64,000 nt of DNA from Volvox africanus (GCA_030268105.1 BSDZ01000004.1:6674001-6738000), one strand, 5' to 3'; positions 32,076 through 44,358 are shown, numbered from the stretch's first letter. The notes: generated by a model not told the origin, from the sequence alone. Numbers and translations: made by a program.

Positions 32076-35000
32076 GGTCGGGCAATGGCACTGCGAATAT
32101 GCCGAGGCAACATGTGACCTGGAGAGTCGCGGCCTCACGCCCGGCGTCAGTACGTCTGTCGTTGACGATACCACCGCCACCGCCGGCGGCGGCGGCCTCC
32201 ACAGTCCCGAGGAGGACGGAGAGGCGCCGCTGACGCAAGCATCCACCATCCCGGCAGACGAGCATCAGCAAGCGCCGTGGGACGGCGGTGGCGGCGGCCG
32301 CCGCGGCGGCGGCGGCGGCGGCGGTGGGGTGGCACGTGGCCGAGGTCGTGGCGGCCGTGGCCGCAGGGGTGGCACTGGCGGGCGCGGGGTCACTGGTGGC
32401 GGAGGGAAACGAGGCGGCGGCGGAGGCGGAGGCGGCGGCGGCGTGGTGGTGCAGATGGGACAGCCAGGAGTGTCAGCTTCGCAGCTTGCCGACCCGCAAC
32501 TCACCCGGCCGCCACTCGGCGGAGGCAGTGCGGAGGCGGGCAGCCAGTCGGCAGCGCAAGTAAGCAAGCAGGCGGAAGAGATGCCATCTTTCCGAAGCGG
32601 AAGCGGGAGCCATTACTACTGCTATAGCTATTGCCATTGCTACTGCTACTGCCAATCTACTGCTGTGCCCTTACGTAAGACTCGTCTTCTGCACTGCAAA
32701 CGCAACGATGCCCATGACAATGCCGTACGTCCGTCGTGCAGGGCACAGCAACGCTGCACGGCTGCCTGCGCCACTTCGTAACCCCGGAGCGCTTATCTGC
32801 GGGGGAGGCCTGGGTTTGTGGTGCGTGTATGCGGCGCCAACCCGCCGTTAAGCAGCTGTCCATTCGCCGACTTCCCCCGGTGCTGGCTTTGCACGTAAAG
32901 CGCTTCGAGCATCCCTACCACCACCACCATCATCGCCACCGCCATCGTCACAACCAAAGCCACCACCACGATCAGCAGCAATACCCGGATGCGCAGCCGC
33001 CCCCCGGTGATCCTTGTGAAGGGGCCCGGGGACCCGTAGGGGCATCGAACTCCACGGCGCTGTACGGCGCGGTAGCAGCAACGTCAGCGGCGGTGGCGGT
33101 GGCGGGTGGACAGGCGCTAGGGGGGGGAGGTGGAGGAACTTCTGCGGCCGCTGCGCCGACGAGCCGTACCGGGCGGCAAACGGCCCAGAAAATCCAGGTG
33201 TGCAATTTTTTGCGCATTTTTCGTATTGCGTTACGATGATGATGATGATGATGATGACGTCATTCTGGCGAGAGGGGGAATGGGGGATTGACTCCCTTGG
33301 CTCCGGAACCTATCCGGAACCTTATCACCCTGTATCGTATATAACATGTTTATGAGCTATAGCCTTACTGAAACCACCTGAAGCACTGACAGCAGGCAAA
33401 GAAAATCAACTCTGCTGAACCTAGGCTAGAAAACACAAACACACAGCTGGACTTGGTGCCGTAAGGTGCCGTTGGCACCAATTTGCTTGGTGTTGTCCGA
33501 TTGGCCGAGCGTGCATGAATCTAATGGGCGCGGGGAGGGAGTTAGTGCGATTAACAAAAGCTCTGAAAGCGAAGGCAGAATGCTGAACTGGAGAGCTGTC
33601 ATTGGTTATGGCAAGCCGTAAGGCTGCCTTACATAATCTCTCTTAGAGGCTATAGCCGCTGGCTCCTGCCGCATCTAAGCTCGAAATGCGTACATACGTG
33701 TCCATACGATCTGCAGGCTATAATAGCAGATCATTGCTGTACGATTCAGATTAACTGTCAACTAACATTGTAAGGATATTTCTTGTTTAACCTGTTAGCA
33801 GGCCGTTGACTAGAAACGTTTGATATTCTAGAGCATAATAAAAACTTTAGAGCATGAATCCTGCAGGGCTGGCCAGTGCCCCGCAGGAAATATAGCTAGT
33901 ACATGACCAAAATACCGAAATAACCTAGCTGAAGAGCTCTGAGAAAATGCTTTAAACAGCTTTGAACTTGACAAAAGGAAATCAGGGCGTATTTCCACGC
34001 CAGCATAAAGTCCCGGGGGCCTTACGTGACTAGCACTCCTTACAGGGCGGAATGTACGACACGACTGCAAAAATTCCCCGGGGCCTCACATGACTAGCTC
34101 TCCTTACAGTAGAGAAAAATGTATGGCTTATAGATTTAAAAATGTACGGCGAAAACTGAAAAAACTAAAAGCAAAGATATTAAATATGATTTTAACCATT
34201 GCGATTATTAGGCTGGCTAAATAAAGCGGTAGCAATAATATATATATACAGATATATATATATACAGATATATACAGATATGTGTATGTACTATTTACTA
34301 TGGATACACATAATATAGATGATATATATTCATATTACATATAATAATGTAATAAATTGTCGAAAGGGGAATATTTTCCATCCGCAGACTCAGCTTCAGT
34401 TCCCAGTGATGCTGGATCTGGCGCCGTATACCACTCCCGCAATCCTACGTGAAAGGTACGAACTGTACGGTCGATGACGTGAATGTGCCGTAATAATAAT
34501 GGTCTGAAGGGGAGTCAGAAGTCGTAGACATCGCGTGGGAAAGAGGGAACACCTGTATACCTCCTCTTGTTTATTTATTTACTGTTATTTCCATTTATTA
34601 ATATTATCATACATATTTATATCCACAATTTTTATTACCATTATAATTTCTTACATATATTTATTTATTACTGTTAATGTTCTTGTGTGTATGCATGTTA
34701 TCTGATTGGGCTGGGGTGGGGTGGCGTGGAGTGGGGTGCCATTCCCTCCTCTGTCACGACGTGCTGCCGTATCCAACACCAACAATTTGCTACTGCGCAC
34801 AAATTACTTCTGCGCGGACGTGACCTTGACTTCACTTCTTGCACCGCCCGGCCTGAGATCCTCTGCCGTACCATCCACATGAACCTCAATGCTATACATC
34901 CTTGTGCACGGCACCATGCCATGTGCATTGTACTACACGGGGTCGTACAGGTACGGCATGCGGGACCACAGCCAAGGAGTGGCTGGAGGCGACAAGACCA

Positions 35001-35317
35001 GCAGTGGCGGCTGGAGCGCGGCGGCGGCGGTCAAACTAGAGCTTGGCGATCCAGGTGCTACAGGCGCCGCGACACCAACCGACGGCAGCGGCGGTGGCGG
35101 TCCGCCCAGCTCGGTCCCGAGCTGCCGCTACCAGCTGTTTGCGGTGATCAGCCACAAGGGGGATCTCTCCGGGGGGCATTACGTGGTGTTCGTACGACCA
35201 GGTGCTGGCGCAGGTGACAGCTGGTACCAGTGCGATGACGCGTGGGTGACGGCGGTGGGGGAAGATGACGTCACCGCGTGCCAGGCGTATATGCTGTTTT
35301 ACAGCGCAGACCTCTGA
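24731..35317 (+). CDS. Ubiquitin-specific protease, USP22/Ubp8 type (SAGA deubiquitinase), 16 exons
   Basis: Exons: 24731-24817, 25037-25163, 25299-25393, 25876-26118, 26273-26416, 26830-26943, 28349-28445, 28838-29141, 29452-29707, 30164-30673, 30932-30983, 31330-31784, 31963-32559, 32742-33197, 34388-34455, 34951-35317. Every junction keeps frame; about 1323 residues. The N-terminal ZnF-UBP module is seen as SCPH, CHACCACG and ELYCCSCHDYVYH. The catalytic Cys box is GLRGLNNLGNTCFMNSVLQ (exon 5), followed by GYRQQDAHEF (exons 7/8), SDVTCTVCGHTST with DPFLDLSLD, VCGAC, LALHVKRFEH and the His box KGDLSGGHYVVF with CDDAW. This order and the YSGSRAP and TLHGCLRHF stretches match USP22/Ubp8, which removes ubiquitin from histone H2B within SAGA. 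Exons 8, 10, 12 and 13 are mostly Gly/Ala/Pro/Glu-rich insertions. The expected His pair of the ZnF is not found, so exon 2-3 limits or a missed microexon are uncertain. Confidence 0.88.
26525..26758. repeat. (ATTAT)n pentanucleotide microsatellite in USP22-like intron 5
   Basis: About 230 bp of nearly perfect TATAT/ATTAT repeat with one small irregularity near 26739. Confidence 0.96.
27403..28345. repeat. Polypyrimidine hexanucleotide tract in USP22-like intron 6
   Basis: About 940 bp of CCCTCT units with two inserted (CCACCT)n blocks (27479-27564 and 28030-28110). Each block is preceded by the same CCCACT/CCTTCT variant pattern, which implies a large internal duplication. The long SPSPSP, SLSLSL and GEGEGE reading frames over it are artefacts. 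The 3' splice site of exon 7 lies just beyond it. Confidence 0.97.
28696..28814. repeat. (CCCA)n microsatellite in USP22-like intron 7
   Basis: About 120 bp of CCCA; the complement GGGT repeat is a potential quadruplex former. Confidence 0.95.
29855..29935 (-). mobile_element. Degenerate LINE 3'-end remnant in USP22-like intron 9
   Basis: GGTCAGGGCCCCCGGTGCTTG followed by AGGGCGAGTCGCC and a (CA)n tail resembles the 3' terminus of the LINEs (near 17165-17215, read in the plus direction). It is diverged, short and followed by simple repeat, as in the central fragments. By sequence sense it runs in the direction of copy B; the strand call is tentative. Confidence 0.5.
34012..34109. repeat. Imperfect 34-bp direct repeat in USP22-like intron 14
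   Basis: CCCGGGGGCCTTACGTGAC with TAGC and CTCCTTACAG at 34012-34045 is repeated with few changes at 34076-34109. Function unknown; possibly a remnant of a small repeat. Confidence 0.75.
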
Positions 35318-36250
35318 CGTGTGCTTTAGGGCGGGGCGGGGAGCGAAGGGGCGAAATGGCGGAAGGGGCAGAAACCCATATCCCGCACGGTTTGGTAAAA
35401 AGAGGATATTGCTACCAGCAAAATTGTAGCACAGCAGTAGCATGCCGTGTTGCGACGTGTTGCTGTACGAACGAACGACAAGCTGCTATAATATACGACT
35501 TTCGGTCGGCCGAATGGAGTATTTATGAAGTACAGTAGCAGTACGGCTCTACATTGATGTTCGTTACGACTTTCAGTCCCATAGTCCGGTTTTGTTGTTT
35601 GAGTGTGTGCCGTTGTTTTGGGTAAGTCGGGTTCGAGTCAGACCTGTTGACACTTATGGAGGTAGAACCATACGAAGATGGATGAATGATGAGTGAATGG
35701 ATGTTGGGTTTTTGAGGCACGAAACTGAACTCCCTTTTGATGGGGGAAAGGGGGATATGGAGGTCCTCCCCGGGACGAAGGCGGAAAAGCGTTGTCATGA
35801 AGATTCGTCCAGGCTGTAGCCAGACGTTTTCAGCTTAGGGTTTTCTTCTCTTGTATGTCTTGTCTTATGTGTATATGTGAATATCTTGTGTGGGAGTTGA
35901 AGCTTGTGTGGATTAGGTGTGAGGCGGTGCAGGTACCGTCCGCCACCAAGAAGGCGCTAAGGTGTCACAAAAACTGTCGTATTACTTCCGTACAGCGGTT
36001 GTTTTGTTGTTGGTTTGATTTCGAGTCGAACGTTTTGATCTCTCGACATGGCATCTAGAGCGAAAGAGAGAGGGGAGAGAGGGTAACGGTTGCAGACGTG
36101 AGACGGGAGAGACCCCCGTCGCAGGGGATGAGCAGGGGGTTCGGGGACATACGGCCGGGGACTACATCCGTAACGGACCGCGGAGGGTTCTTAGCCGATG
36201 CCGGAGATTACGTTCCTCTTGATGATCTCCTCGGCTGAGTTGGTAAATAT
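35318..36250. other. Region between the USP22-like gene and the tandem array
   Basis: No gene recognised. The first part should be the 3' UTR of the protease gene. The last 60 bases before 36251 are not found in the repeat units and mark the left edge of the array. Confidence 0.55.
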
Positions 36251-36760
36251 TTTGTTAAATGAAACGAAAATGAAATGGCTTCCCTTTAAAAGGTCTCTTC
36301 CGCCGCCAAATTGATTTAAGGATTTGAAGGGAAAATGCCTGTTTTGAATCCAATAAAGAAATATCCAATAAAGACGAGAAAAATCACCACGATGTAACCC
36401 TTTGGTGACGATGTGTTGCCTGCCCCGAAATACCGGGGAAGAAAGGCACTGCTGCCAGGTAGTGGCCACGGGCATGAAGACCAAAAATCAAACCCTCCCT
36501 ATCCCCCAGCCCCCTTCGTTTAGGAGGCCGCCCATGCAAGCATGTGCTCAGCGTGCCTGCATGCCCCTCCATTTGCGGTGCACTTGTTCCTCACTGTTCC
36601 TTGCTATTCCTTCCTTGCTGTTCGGTTTGAGATTCGTTCCAGGGTCGCGCGGGTGGGGACTCATCGGATGGGGGGACTCATCTTTGAACTGCTCGGCTGG
36701 TCTGGGTCACGTTGGGGGCCGTCCCAAAGATGCTCAACAAGACCACAGGGCTTCCATCTG

Positions 36761-36868
36761 CACCGTCACGGGGAATCGAACCCCGGCCTCCCGCGTGCAG
36801 ACGGTCTCGGAGCGCCCGAGCTGCCTCCCATTGACAGGCGGGGATACTGACCACTATACGATGACGAC
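36761..36868 (-). tRNA. tRNA-Asp (GUC) with a 36-nt intron, array unit 1
   Basis: Read on the minus strand: acceptor GTCGTCA pairs with TGACGGT, discriminator G73. The D-arm holds TATAGTGGTCAGTA (also the A-box). The anticodon stem is CCCGC/GCGGG with loop CTGTCAC, anticodon GTC. The T-arm is CGGGG TTCGATT CCCCG (B-box GTTCGATTC). A 36-nt intron interrupts the loop after the purine at 37, the standard position for eukaryotic nuclear tRNA introns. Removing it leaves a 72-nt cloverleaf with all invariant features. The last acceptor pair is G1-T72. No run of four or more T follows the 3' end for over 200 bp. Confidence 0.93.
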
Positions 36869-38228
36869 CCGCCGATGGCGGGATGCACTCAGGACTTTAA
36901 CATCCATCATACACACTCTGCAACGCTTCTGAGACACAGGATGAGCATCCGCTCTGCATTGGCAACCCTTGACCCGACCCTCGCGACCCGAAACACCACA
37001 GGTATGTGGCCGGCCGAACCAGGGGGACTGTGCGGGCCTGGGCCACTAACAAGCGACGGTGCAGACCAATCAAGGAATCGGGCAGCTGGGGGCGGGTATG
37101 GTCTCACCCGGGAGTTCGCAGGGGCACGCCCTCTGCACCTCAGCTGATGAGCTGGGCTGCACGCTTGTGTGCGCAGCCATTCCCCCTCACCCCCTGATGA
37201 CGGCCATGCGTGCTGCTGCACCCCGGCTCTCCCACCAGGCTCACCAACAGCAGGGATGGCTTGCTTGGGGCTTTCATGAGGTATATTTAGATATATATAA
37301 AAATGGGTTTGGGAAAAGAATATATGGCAAAGAAAACGGTGATTGTTAGGATAGTACGGCACGTTCAGATTAATGGAGACCTGAAAATACTTCAACTAGT
37401 TTAAGGTTGCTACGTATAAATACGTGATAATATAGTTTCGGCTGGTTAGGCGCGTCAGCGGAAATTACCGCCGCCAAGTTGCTTACCCACCTCCTCGTAC
37501 CACCTATCCCCAAGCAAGAGCGCACACGAGGGCCTTGCGTCCACAACCCAATCCTCTTGTACAACTTCCACGACAGCGTATCCTTCATCCATCCAGTAAA
37601 ATACCAATAAAGAGAAAACGACATATTGTACGGCCACACATATTGTACAGCCACGCAACAGCAACAATACTAATACAGCCGTACATAACCGCTGACTTTT
37701 GGCGCCAACGTTTGACAGACACACAGTCTGGGTGACCAGAAGTGCGGCCAACACGTGGACGCAGAGGTACGGGCTGGACTTAATGATCACCTTCCAAACA
37801 TCTGTGTTTGTTCGATGCAGTAAGCATCATCATGGAATATGATACAAACGAACAGACAAATTATACGACGAGTTTCAGGTTCTTCAGTTGGTTTTAGTTG
37901 CAGTTTCAGTTGTATGACGAGCCACCAGCACGACCGTTTAACTTCCCTCTAGGGACGACAGCCCCATGTAAAGCAACTAAGTTAGTACGACTCAAGTAGA
38001 CATGTACTGCTCAGTGTTCTAAGTTCCCACGTCTTTATTATACGTGTTTGGTTTATCTCTTATCACCTCATGATCGCGATGTACGGTATACCCTCTCCCT
38101 TCACCCTCGTCGTCCCCACTCCAGCCCTAGTTGTAGCGCTCTTGCCCTCCTTCCCCGCCTGCAACATTAAAACATAATTTGCTTTCCCAAGTACCAGCCG
38201 CGATCTCAAACTACCACACCGTTTTTTC

Positions 38229-38474
38229 CTAACGATATAGACAACCCCTTTCTTGAGCGCCGCGGGAACGAAGAGCTTCCCGGATGACACTCGCCAGCCG
38301 CACGATGCCCTCCTGGAACTCCCGGGGGGAGCAACCCGCCAACGACAGACGGAGGCAGCAGGGGCCGCGGGGACCGGTTCCAACAGACTCTTGGCTTGTG
38401 CCTTCTTCCAGTTGCTGCCGCTGGTGCCGCTGCGGTGGTCTCGGTGTCGGTGCAGCGTCCCAGCCTAGGGTCGC
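38229..38474 (-). pseudogene. Aminotransferase-like terminal exon fragment, one per array unit
   Basis: Open 82-codon frame on the minus strand, preceded by a good acceptor (CACACACAG) and ending in TAG. It encodes CLRLSLAGCSP, then EFQEGIVRLASVIREAL. This pattern resembles the C-terminal end of fold-type I PLP aminotransferases of the 2-aminoadipate/kynurenine type (RLSFA, a short spacer, then an EGI-R-LA helix). No catalytic lysine or PLP-binding part is visible in the unit, so this would be a captured last exon, not a gene. Equivalent positions: 40722-40967, 43221-43466, 45719-45964, 48217-48462, 50709-50954, 53201-53446, 55817-56062, 58309-58554, 60883-61128, 63381-63626. Few changes are seen between copies. 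Confidence 0.4.
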
Positions 38475-38579
38475 CTGTGTGTGTCAGGCGAAGGGTTTAT
38501 CCGCCAAAGAGTGAACAAACCCGTCTTTCGGAAGTGGGAAGTAAACAACCTCGTAAACAGAAACGGGGGCAGAAGCAGG

Positions 38580-38743
38580 GGCAGGGGCAGAGGGTGCAGT
38601 TGCAGTTGCAGTTGCAGGGGTTGCAAGGGCAGGGGCAGGGGCAGGGGCAGGGGCAGGGGCAGGGGCAGGGGCAGGGGCAGGGGCAGGGGCAGAGGTTGCA
38701 GTTGCAGGGGTTGCAGGGGCAGGGGCAGGAGTAGGGGCAGGGT
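38580..38743. repeat. (GGGGCA)n and TTGCAG minisatellite at the end of unit 1
   Basis: GGGGCA tract bounded by GTTGCAG repeats on both sides. It recurs at the end of every unit with unit-specific copy number, and is longest in unit 7 (about 53602-53711). It explains the 6-bp steps in unit length. Confidence 0.95.
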
Positions 38744-39253
38744 TTTGTTAAATGAAACGAAAATGAAATGGCTTCCCTTTAGAAGGTCTCTTCCGCCGCC
38801 AAATTGATTTAAGGATTTGAAGGGAAAATGCCTGTTTTGAATCCAATAAAGAAATATCCAATAAAGACGAGAAAAATCACCACGATGTAACCCTTTGGTG
38901 ACGATGTGTTGCCTGCCCCGAAATACCGGGGAAGAAAGGCACTGCTGCCAGGTAGTGGCCACGGGCATGAAGACCAAAAATCAAACCCTCCCTATCCCCC
39001 AGCCCCCTTCGTTTAGGAGGCCGCCCATGCAAGCATGTGCTCAGCGTGCCTGCATGCCCCTCCATTTGCGGTGCACTTGTTCCTCACTGTTCCTTGCTAT
39101 TCCTTCCTTGCTGTTCGGTTTGAGATTCGTTCCAGGGTCGCGCGGGTGGGGACTCATCGGATGGGGGGACTCATCTTTGAACTGCTCGGCTGGTCTGGGT
39201 CACGTTGGGGGCCGTCCCAAAGATGCCCAACAAGACCACAGGGCTTCCATCTG

Positions 39254-39361
39254 CGCCGTCACGGGGAATCGAACCCCGGCCTCCCGCGTGCAGACGGTCT
39301 CGGAGCGCCCGAGCTGCCTCCCATTGACAGGCGGGGATACTGACCACTATACGATGACGAC
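39254..39361 (-). tRNA. tRNA-Asp (GUC) with intron, array unit 2
   Basis: Same as unit 1 except that base 72 is C, giving a Watson-Crick G1-C72 pair. Confidence 0.93.
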
Positions 39362-41752
39362 CCGCCGATGGCGGGATGCACTCAGGACTTTAACATCCAT
39401 CATACACACTCTGCAACGCTTCTGAGACACAGGATGAGCATCCGCTCTGCATTGGCAACCCTTGACCCGACCCTCGCGACCCGAAACACCACAGGTATGT
39501 GGCCGGCCGAACCAGGGGGACTGTGCGGGCCTGGGCCACTAACAAGCGACGGTGCAGACCAATCAAGGAATCGGGCAGCTGGGGGCGGGTATGGTCTCAC
39601 CCGGGAGTTCGCAGGGGCACGCCCTCTGCACCTCAGCTGATGAGCTGGGCTGCACGCTTGTGTGCGCAGCCATTCCCCCTCACCCCCTGATGACGGCCAT
39701 GCGTGCTGCTGCACCCCGGCTCTCCCACCAGGCTCACCAACAGCAGGGATGGCTTGCTTGGGGCTTTCATGAGGTATATTTAGATATATATAAAAATGGG
39801 TTTGGGAAAAGAATATATGGCAAAGAAAACGGTGATTGTTAGGATAGTACGGCACGTTCAGATTAATGGAGACCTGAAAATACTTCAACTAGTTTAAGGT
39901 TGCTACGTATAAATACGTGATAATATAGTTTCGGCTGGTTAGGCGCGTCAGCGGAAATTACCGCCGCCAAGTTGCTTACCCACCTCCTCGTACCACCTAT
40001 CCCCAAGCAAGAGCGCACACGAGGGCCTTGCGTCCACAACCCAATCCTCTTGTACAACTTCCACGACAGCGTATCCTTCATCCATCCAGTAAAATACCAA
40101 TAAAGAGAAAACGACATATTGTACGGCCACACATATTGTACAGCCACGCAACAGCAACAATACTAATACAGCCGTACATAACCGCTGACTTTTGGCGCCA
40201 ACGTTTGACAGACACACAGTCTGGGTGACCAGAAGTGCGGCCAACACGTGGACGCAGAGGTACGGGCTGGACTTAATGATCACCTTCCAAACATCTGTGT
40301 TTGTTCGATGCAGTAAGCATCATCATGGAATATGATACAAACGAACAGACAAATTATACGACGAGTTTCAGGTTCTTCAGTTGGTTTTAGTTGCAGTTTC
40401 AGTTGTATGACGAGCCACCAGCACGACCGTTTAACTTCCCTCTAGGGACGACAGCCCCATGTAAAGCAACTAAGTTAGTACGACTCAAGTAGACATGTAC
40501 TGCTCAGTGTTCTAAGTTCCCACGTCTTTATTATACGTGTTTGGTTTATCTCTTATCACCTCATGATCGCGATGTACGGTATACCCTCTCCCTTCACCCT
40601 CGTCGTCCCCACTCCAGCCCTAGTTGTAGCGCTCTTGCCCTCCTTCCCCGCCTGCAACATTAAAACATAATTTGCTTTCCCAAGTACCAGCCGCGATCTC
40701 AAACTACCACACCGTTTTTTCCTAACGATATAGACAACCCCTTTCTTGAGCGCCGCGGGAACGAAGAGCTTCCCGGATGACACTCGCCAGCCGCACGATG
40801 CCCTCCTGGAACTCCCGGGGGGAGCAACCCGCCAACGACAGACGGAGGCAGCAGGGGCCGCGGGGACCGGTTCCAACAGACTCTTGGCTTGTGCCTTCTT
40901 CCAGTTGCTGCCGCTGGTGCCGCTGCGGTGGTCTCGGTGTCGGTGCAGCGTCCCAGCCTAGGGTCGCCTGTGTGTGTCAGGCGAAGGGTTTATCCGCCAA
41001 AGAGTGAACAAACCCGTCTTTCGGAAGTGGGAAGTAAACAACCTCGTAAACAGAAACGGGGGCAGAAGCAGGGGCAGGGGCAGAGGGTGCAGTTGCAGTT
41101 GCAGTTGCAGGGGTTGCAAGGGCAGGGGCAGGGGCAGGGGCAGGGGCAGGGGCAGGGGCAGGGGCAGGGGCAGGGGCAGGGGCAGGGGCAGAGGTTGCAG
41201 TTGCAGGGGTTGCAGGGGCAGGGGCAGGAGTAGGGGCAGGGTTTTGTTAAATGAAACGAAAATGAAATGGCTTCCCTTTAGAAGGTCTCTTCCGCCGCCA
41301 AATTGATTTAAGGATTTGAAGGGAAAATGCCTGTTTTGAATCCAATAAAGAAATATCCAATAAAGACGAGAAAAATCACCACGATGTAACCCTTTGGTGA
41401 CGATGTGTTGCCTGCCCCGAAATACCGGGGAAGAAAGGCACTGCTGCCAGGTAGTGGCCACGGGCATGAAGACCAAAAATCAAACCCTCCCTATCCCCCA
41501 GCCCCCTTCGTTTAGGAGGCCGCCCATGCAAGCATGTGCTCAGCGTGCCTGCATGCCCCTCCATTTGCGGTGCACTTGTTCCTCACTGTTCCTTGCTATT
41601 CCTTCCTTGCTGTTCGGTTTGAGATTCGTTCCAGGGTCGCGCGGGTGGGGACTCATCGGATGGGGGGACTCATCTTTGAACTGCTCGGCTGGTCTGGGTC
41701 ACGTTGGGGGCCGTCCCAAAGATGCCCAACAAGACCACAGGGCTTCCATCTG

Positions 41753-41860
41753 CACCGTCACGGGGAATCGAACCCCGGCCTCCCGCGTGCAGACGGTCTC
41801 GGAGCGCCCGAGCTGCCTCCCATTGACAGGCGGGGATACTGACCACTATACGATGACGAC
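41753..41860 (-). tRNA. tRNA-Asp (GUC) with intron, array unit 3
   Basis: Identical to unit 1, with the G1-T72 pair. Confidence 0.93.
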
Positions 41861-44250
41861 CCGCCGATGGCGGGATGCACTCAGGACTTTAACATCCATC
41901 ATACACACTCTGCAACGCTTCTGAGACACAGGATGAGCATCCGCTCTGCATTGGCAACCCTTGACCCGACCCTCGCGACCCGAAACACCACAGGTATGTG
42001 GCCGGCCGAACCAGGGGGACTGTGCGGGCCTGGGCCACTAACAAGCGACGGTGCAGACCAATCAAGGAATCGGGCAGCTGGGGGCGGGTATGGTCTCACC
42101 CGGGAGTTCGCAGGGGCACGCCCTCTGCACCTCAGCTGATGAGCTGGGCTGCACGCTTGTGTGCGCAGCCATTCCCCCTCACCCCCTGATGACGGCCATG
42201 CGTGCTGCTGCACCCCGGCTCTCCCACCAGGCTCACCAACAGCAGGGATGGCTTGCTTGGGGCTTTCATGAGGTATATTTAGATATATATAAAAATGGGT
42301 TTGGGAAAAGAATATATGGCAAAGAAAACGGTGATTGTTAGGATAGTACGGCACGTTCAGATTAATGGAGACCTGAAAATACTTCAACTAGTTTAAGGTT
42401 GCTACGTATAAATACGTGATAATATAGTTTCGGCTGGTTAGGCGCGTCAGCGGAAATTACCGCCGCCAAGTTGCTTACCCACCTCCTCGTACCACCTATC
42501 CCCAAGCAAGAGCGCACACGAGGGCCTTGCGTCCACAACCCAATCCTCTTGTACAACTTCCACGACAGCGTATCCTTCATCCATCCAGTAAAATACCAAT
42601 AAAGAGAAAACGACATATTGTACGGCCACACATATTGTACAGCCACGCAACAGCAACAATACTAATACAGCCGTACATAACCGCTGACTTTTGGCGCCAA
42701 CGTTTGACAGACACACAGTCTGGGTGACCAGAAGTGCGGCCAACACGTGGACGCAGAGGTACGGGCTGGACTTAATGATCACCTTCCAAACATCTGTGTT
42801 TGTTCGATGCAGTAAGCATCATCATGGAATATGATACAAACGAACAGACAAATTATACGACGAGTTTCAGGTTCTTCAGTTGGTTTTAGTTGCAGTTTCA
42901 GTTGTATGACGAGCCACCAGCACGACCGTTTAACTTCCCTCTAGGGACGACAGCCCCATGTAAAGCAACTAAGTTAGTACGACTCAAGTAGACATGTACT
43001 GCTCAGTGTTCTAAGTTCCCACGTCTTTATTATACGTGTTTGGTTTATCTCTTATCACCTCATGATCGCGATGTACGGTATACCCTCTCCCTTCACCCTC
43101 GTCGTCCCCACTCCAGCCCTAGTTGTAGCGCTCTTGCCCTCCTTCCCCGCCTGCAACATTAAAACATAATTTGCTTTCCCAAGTACCAGCCGCGATCTCA
43201 AACTACCACACCGTTTTTTCCTAACGATATAGACAACCCCTTTCTTGAGCGCCGCGGGAACGAAGAGCTTCCCGGATGACACTCGCCAGCCGCACGATGC
43301 CCTCCTGGAACTCCCGGGGGGAGCAACCCGCCAACGACAGACGGAGGCAGCAGGGGCCGCGGGGACCGGTTCCAACAGACTCTTGGCTTGTGCCTTCTTC
43401 CAGTTGCTGCCGCTGGTGCCGCTGCGGTGGTCTCGGTGTCGGTGCAGCGTCCCAGCCTAGGGTCGCCTGTGTGTGTCAGGCGAAGGGTTTATCCGCCAAA
43501 GAGTGAACAAACCCGTCTTTCGGAAGTGGGAAGTAAACAACCTCGTAAACAGAAACGGGGGCAGAAGCAGGGGCAGGGGCAGAGGGTGCAGTTGCAGTTG
43601 CAGTTGCAGGGGTTGCAAGGGCAGGGGCAGGGGCAGGGGCAGGGGCAGGGGCAGGGGCAGGGGCAGGGGCAGGGGCAGGGGCAGGGGCAGAGGTTGCAGT
43701 TGCAGGGGTTGCAGGGGCAGGGGCAGGAGTAGGGGCAGGGTTTTGTTAAATGAAACGAAAATGAAATGGCTTCCCTTTAGAAGGTCTCTTCCGCCGCCAA
43801 ATTGATTAAGGATTTGAAGGGAAAATGCCTGTTTTGAATCCAATAAAGAAATATCCAATAAAGACGAGAAAAATCACCACGATGTAACCCTTTGGTGACG
43901 ATGTGTTGCCTGCCCCGAAATACCGGGGAAGAAAGGCACTGCTGCCAGGTAGTGGCCACGGGCATGAAGACCAAAAATCAAACCCTCCCTATCCCCCAGC
44001 CCCCTTCGTTTAGGAGGCCGCCCATGCAAGCATGTGCTCAGCGTGCCTGCATGCCCCTCCATTTGCGGTGCACTTGTTCCTCACTGTTCCTTGCTATTCC
44101 TTCCTTGCTGTTCGGTTTGAGATTCGTTCCAGGGTCGCGCGGGTGGGGACTCATCGGATGGGGGGACTCATCTTTGAACTGCTCGGCTGGTCTGGGTCAC
44201 GTTGGGGGCCGTCCCAAAGATGCCCAACAAGACCACAGGGCTTCCATCTG

Positions 44251-44358
44251 CACCGTCACGGGGAATCGAACCCCGGCCTCCCGCGTGCAGACGGTCTCGG
44301 AGCGCCCGAGCTGCCTCCCATTGACAGGCGGGGATACTGACCACTATACGATGACGAC
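44251..44358 (-). tRNA. tRNA-Asp (GUC) with intron, array unit 4
   Basis: Identical to unit 1, with the G1-T72 pair. Confidence 0.93.

Noticed and set aside
36402..36932. Recurring 176-codon frame on the plus strand of each array unit
   Set aside because: It covers the antisense of the tRNA-Asp gene and shows no family motif. Conservation among units reflects recent duplication, not selection.
36907..37790. Recurring 162-, 111- and 94-codon frames on the minus strand of the unit
   Set aside because: They overlap in different frames and have no recognised motif or exon signals. I could not rule out a short exon ending near 37455 but do not support one.
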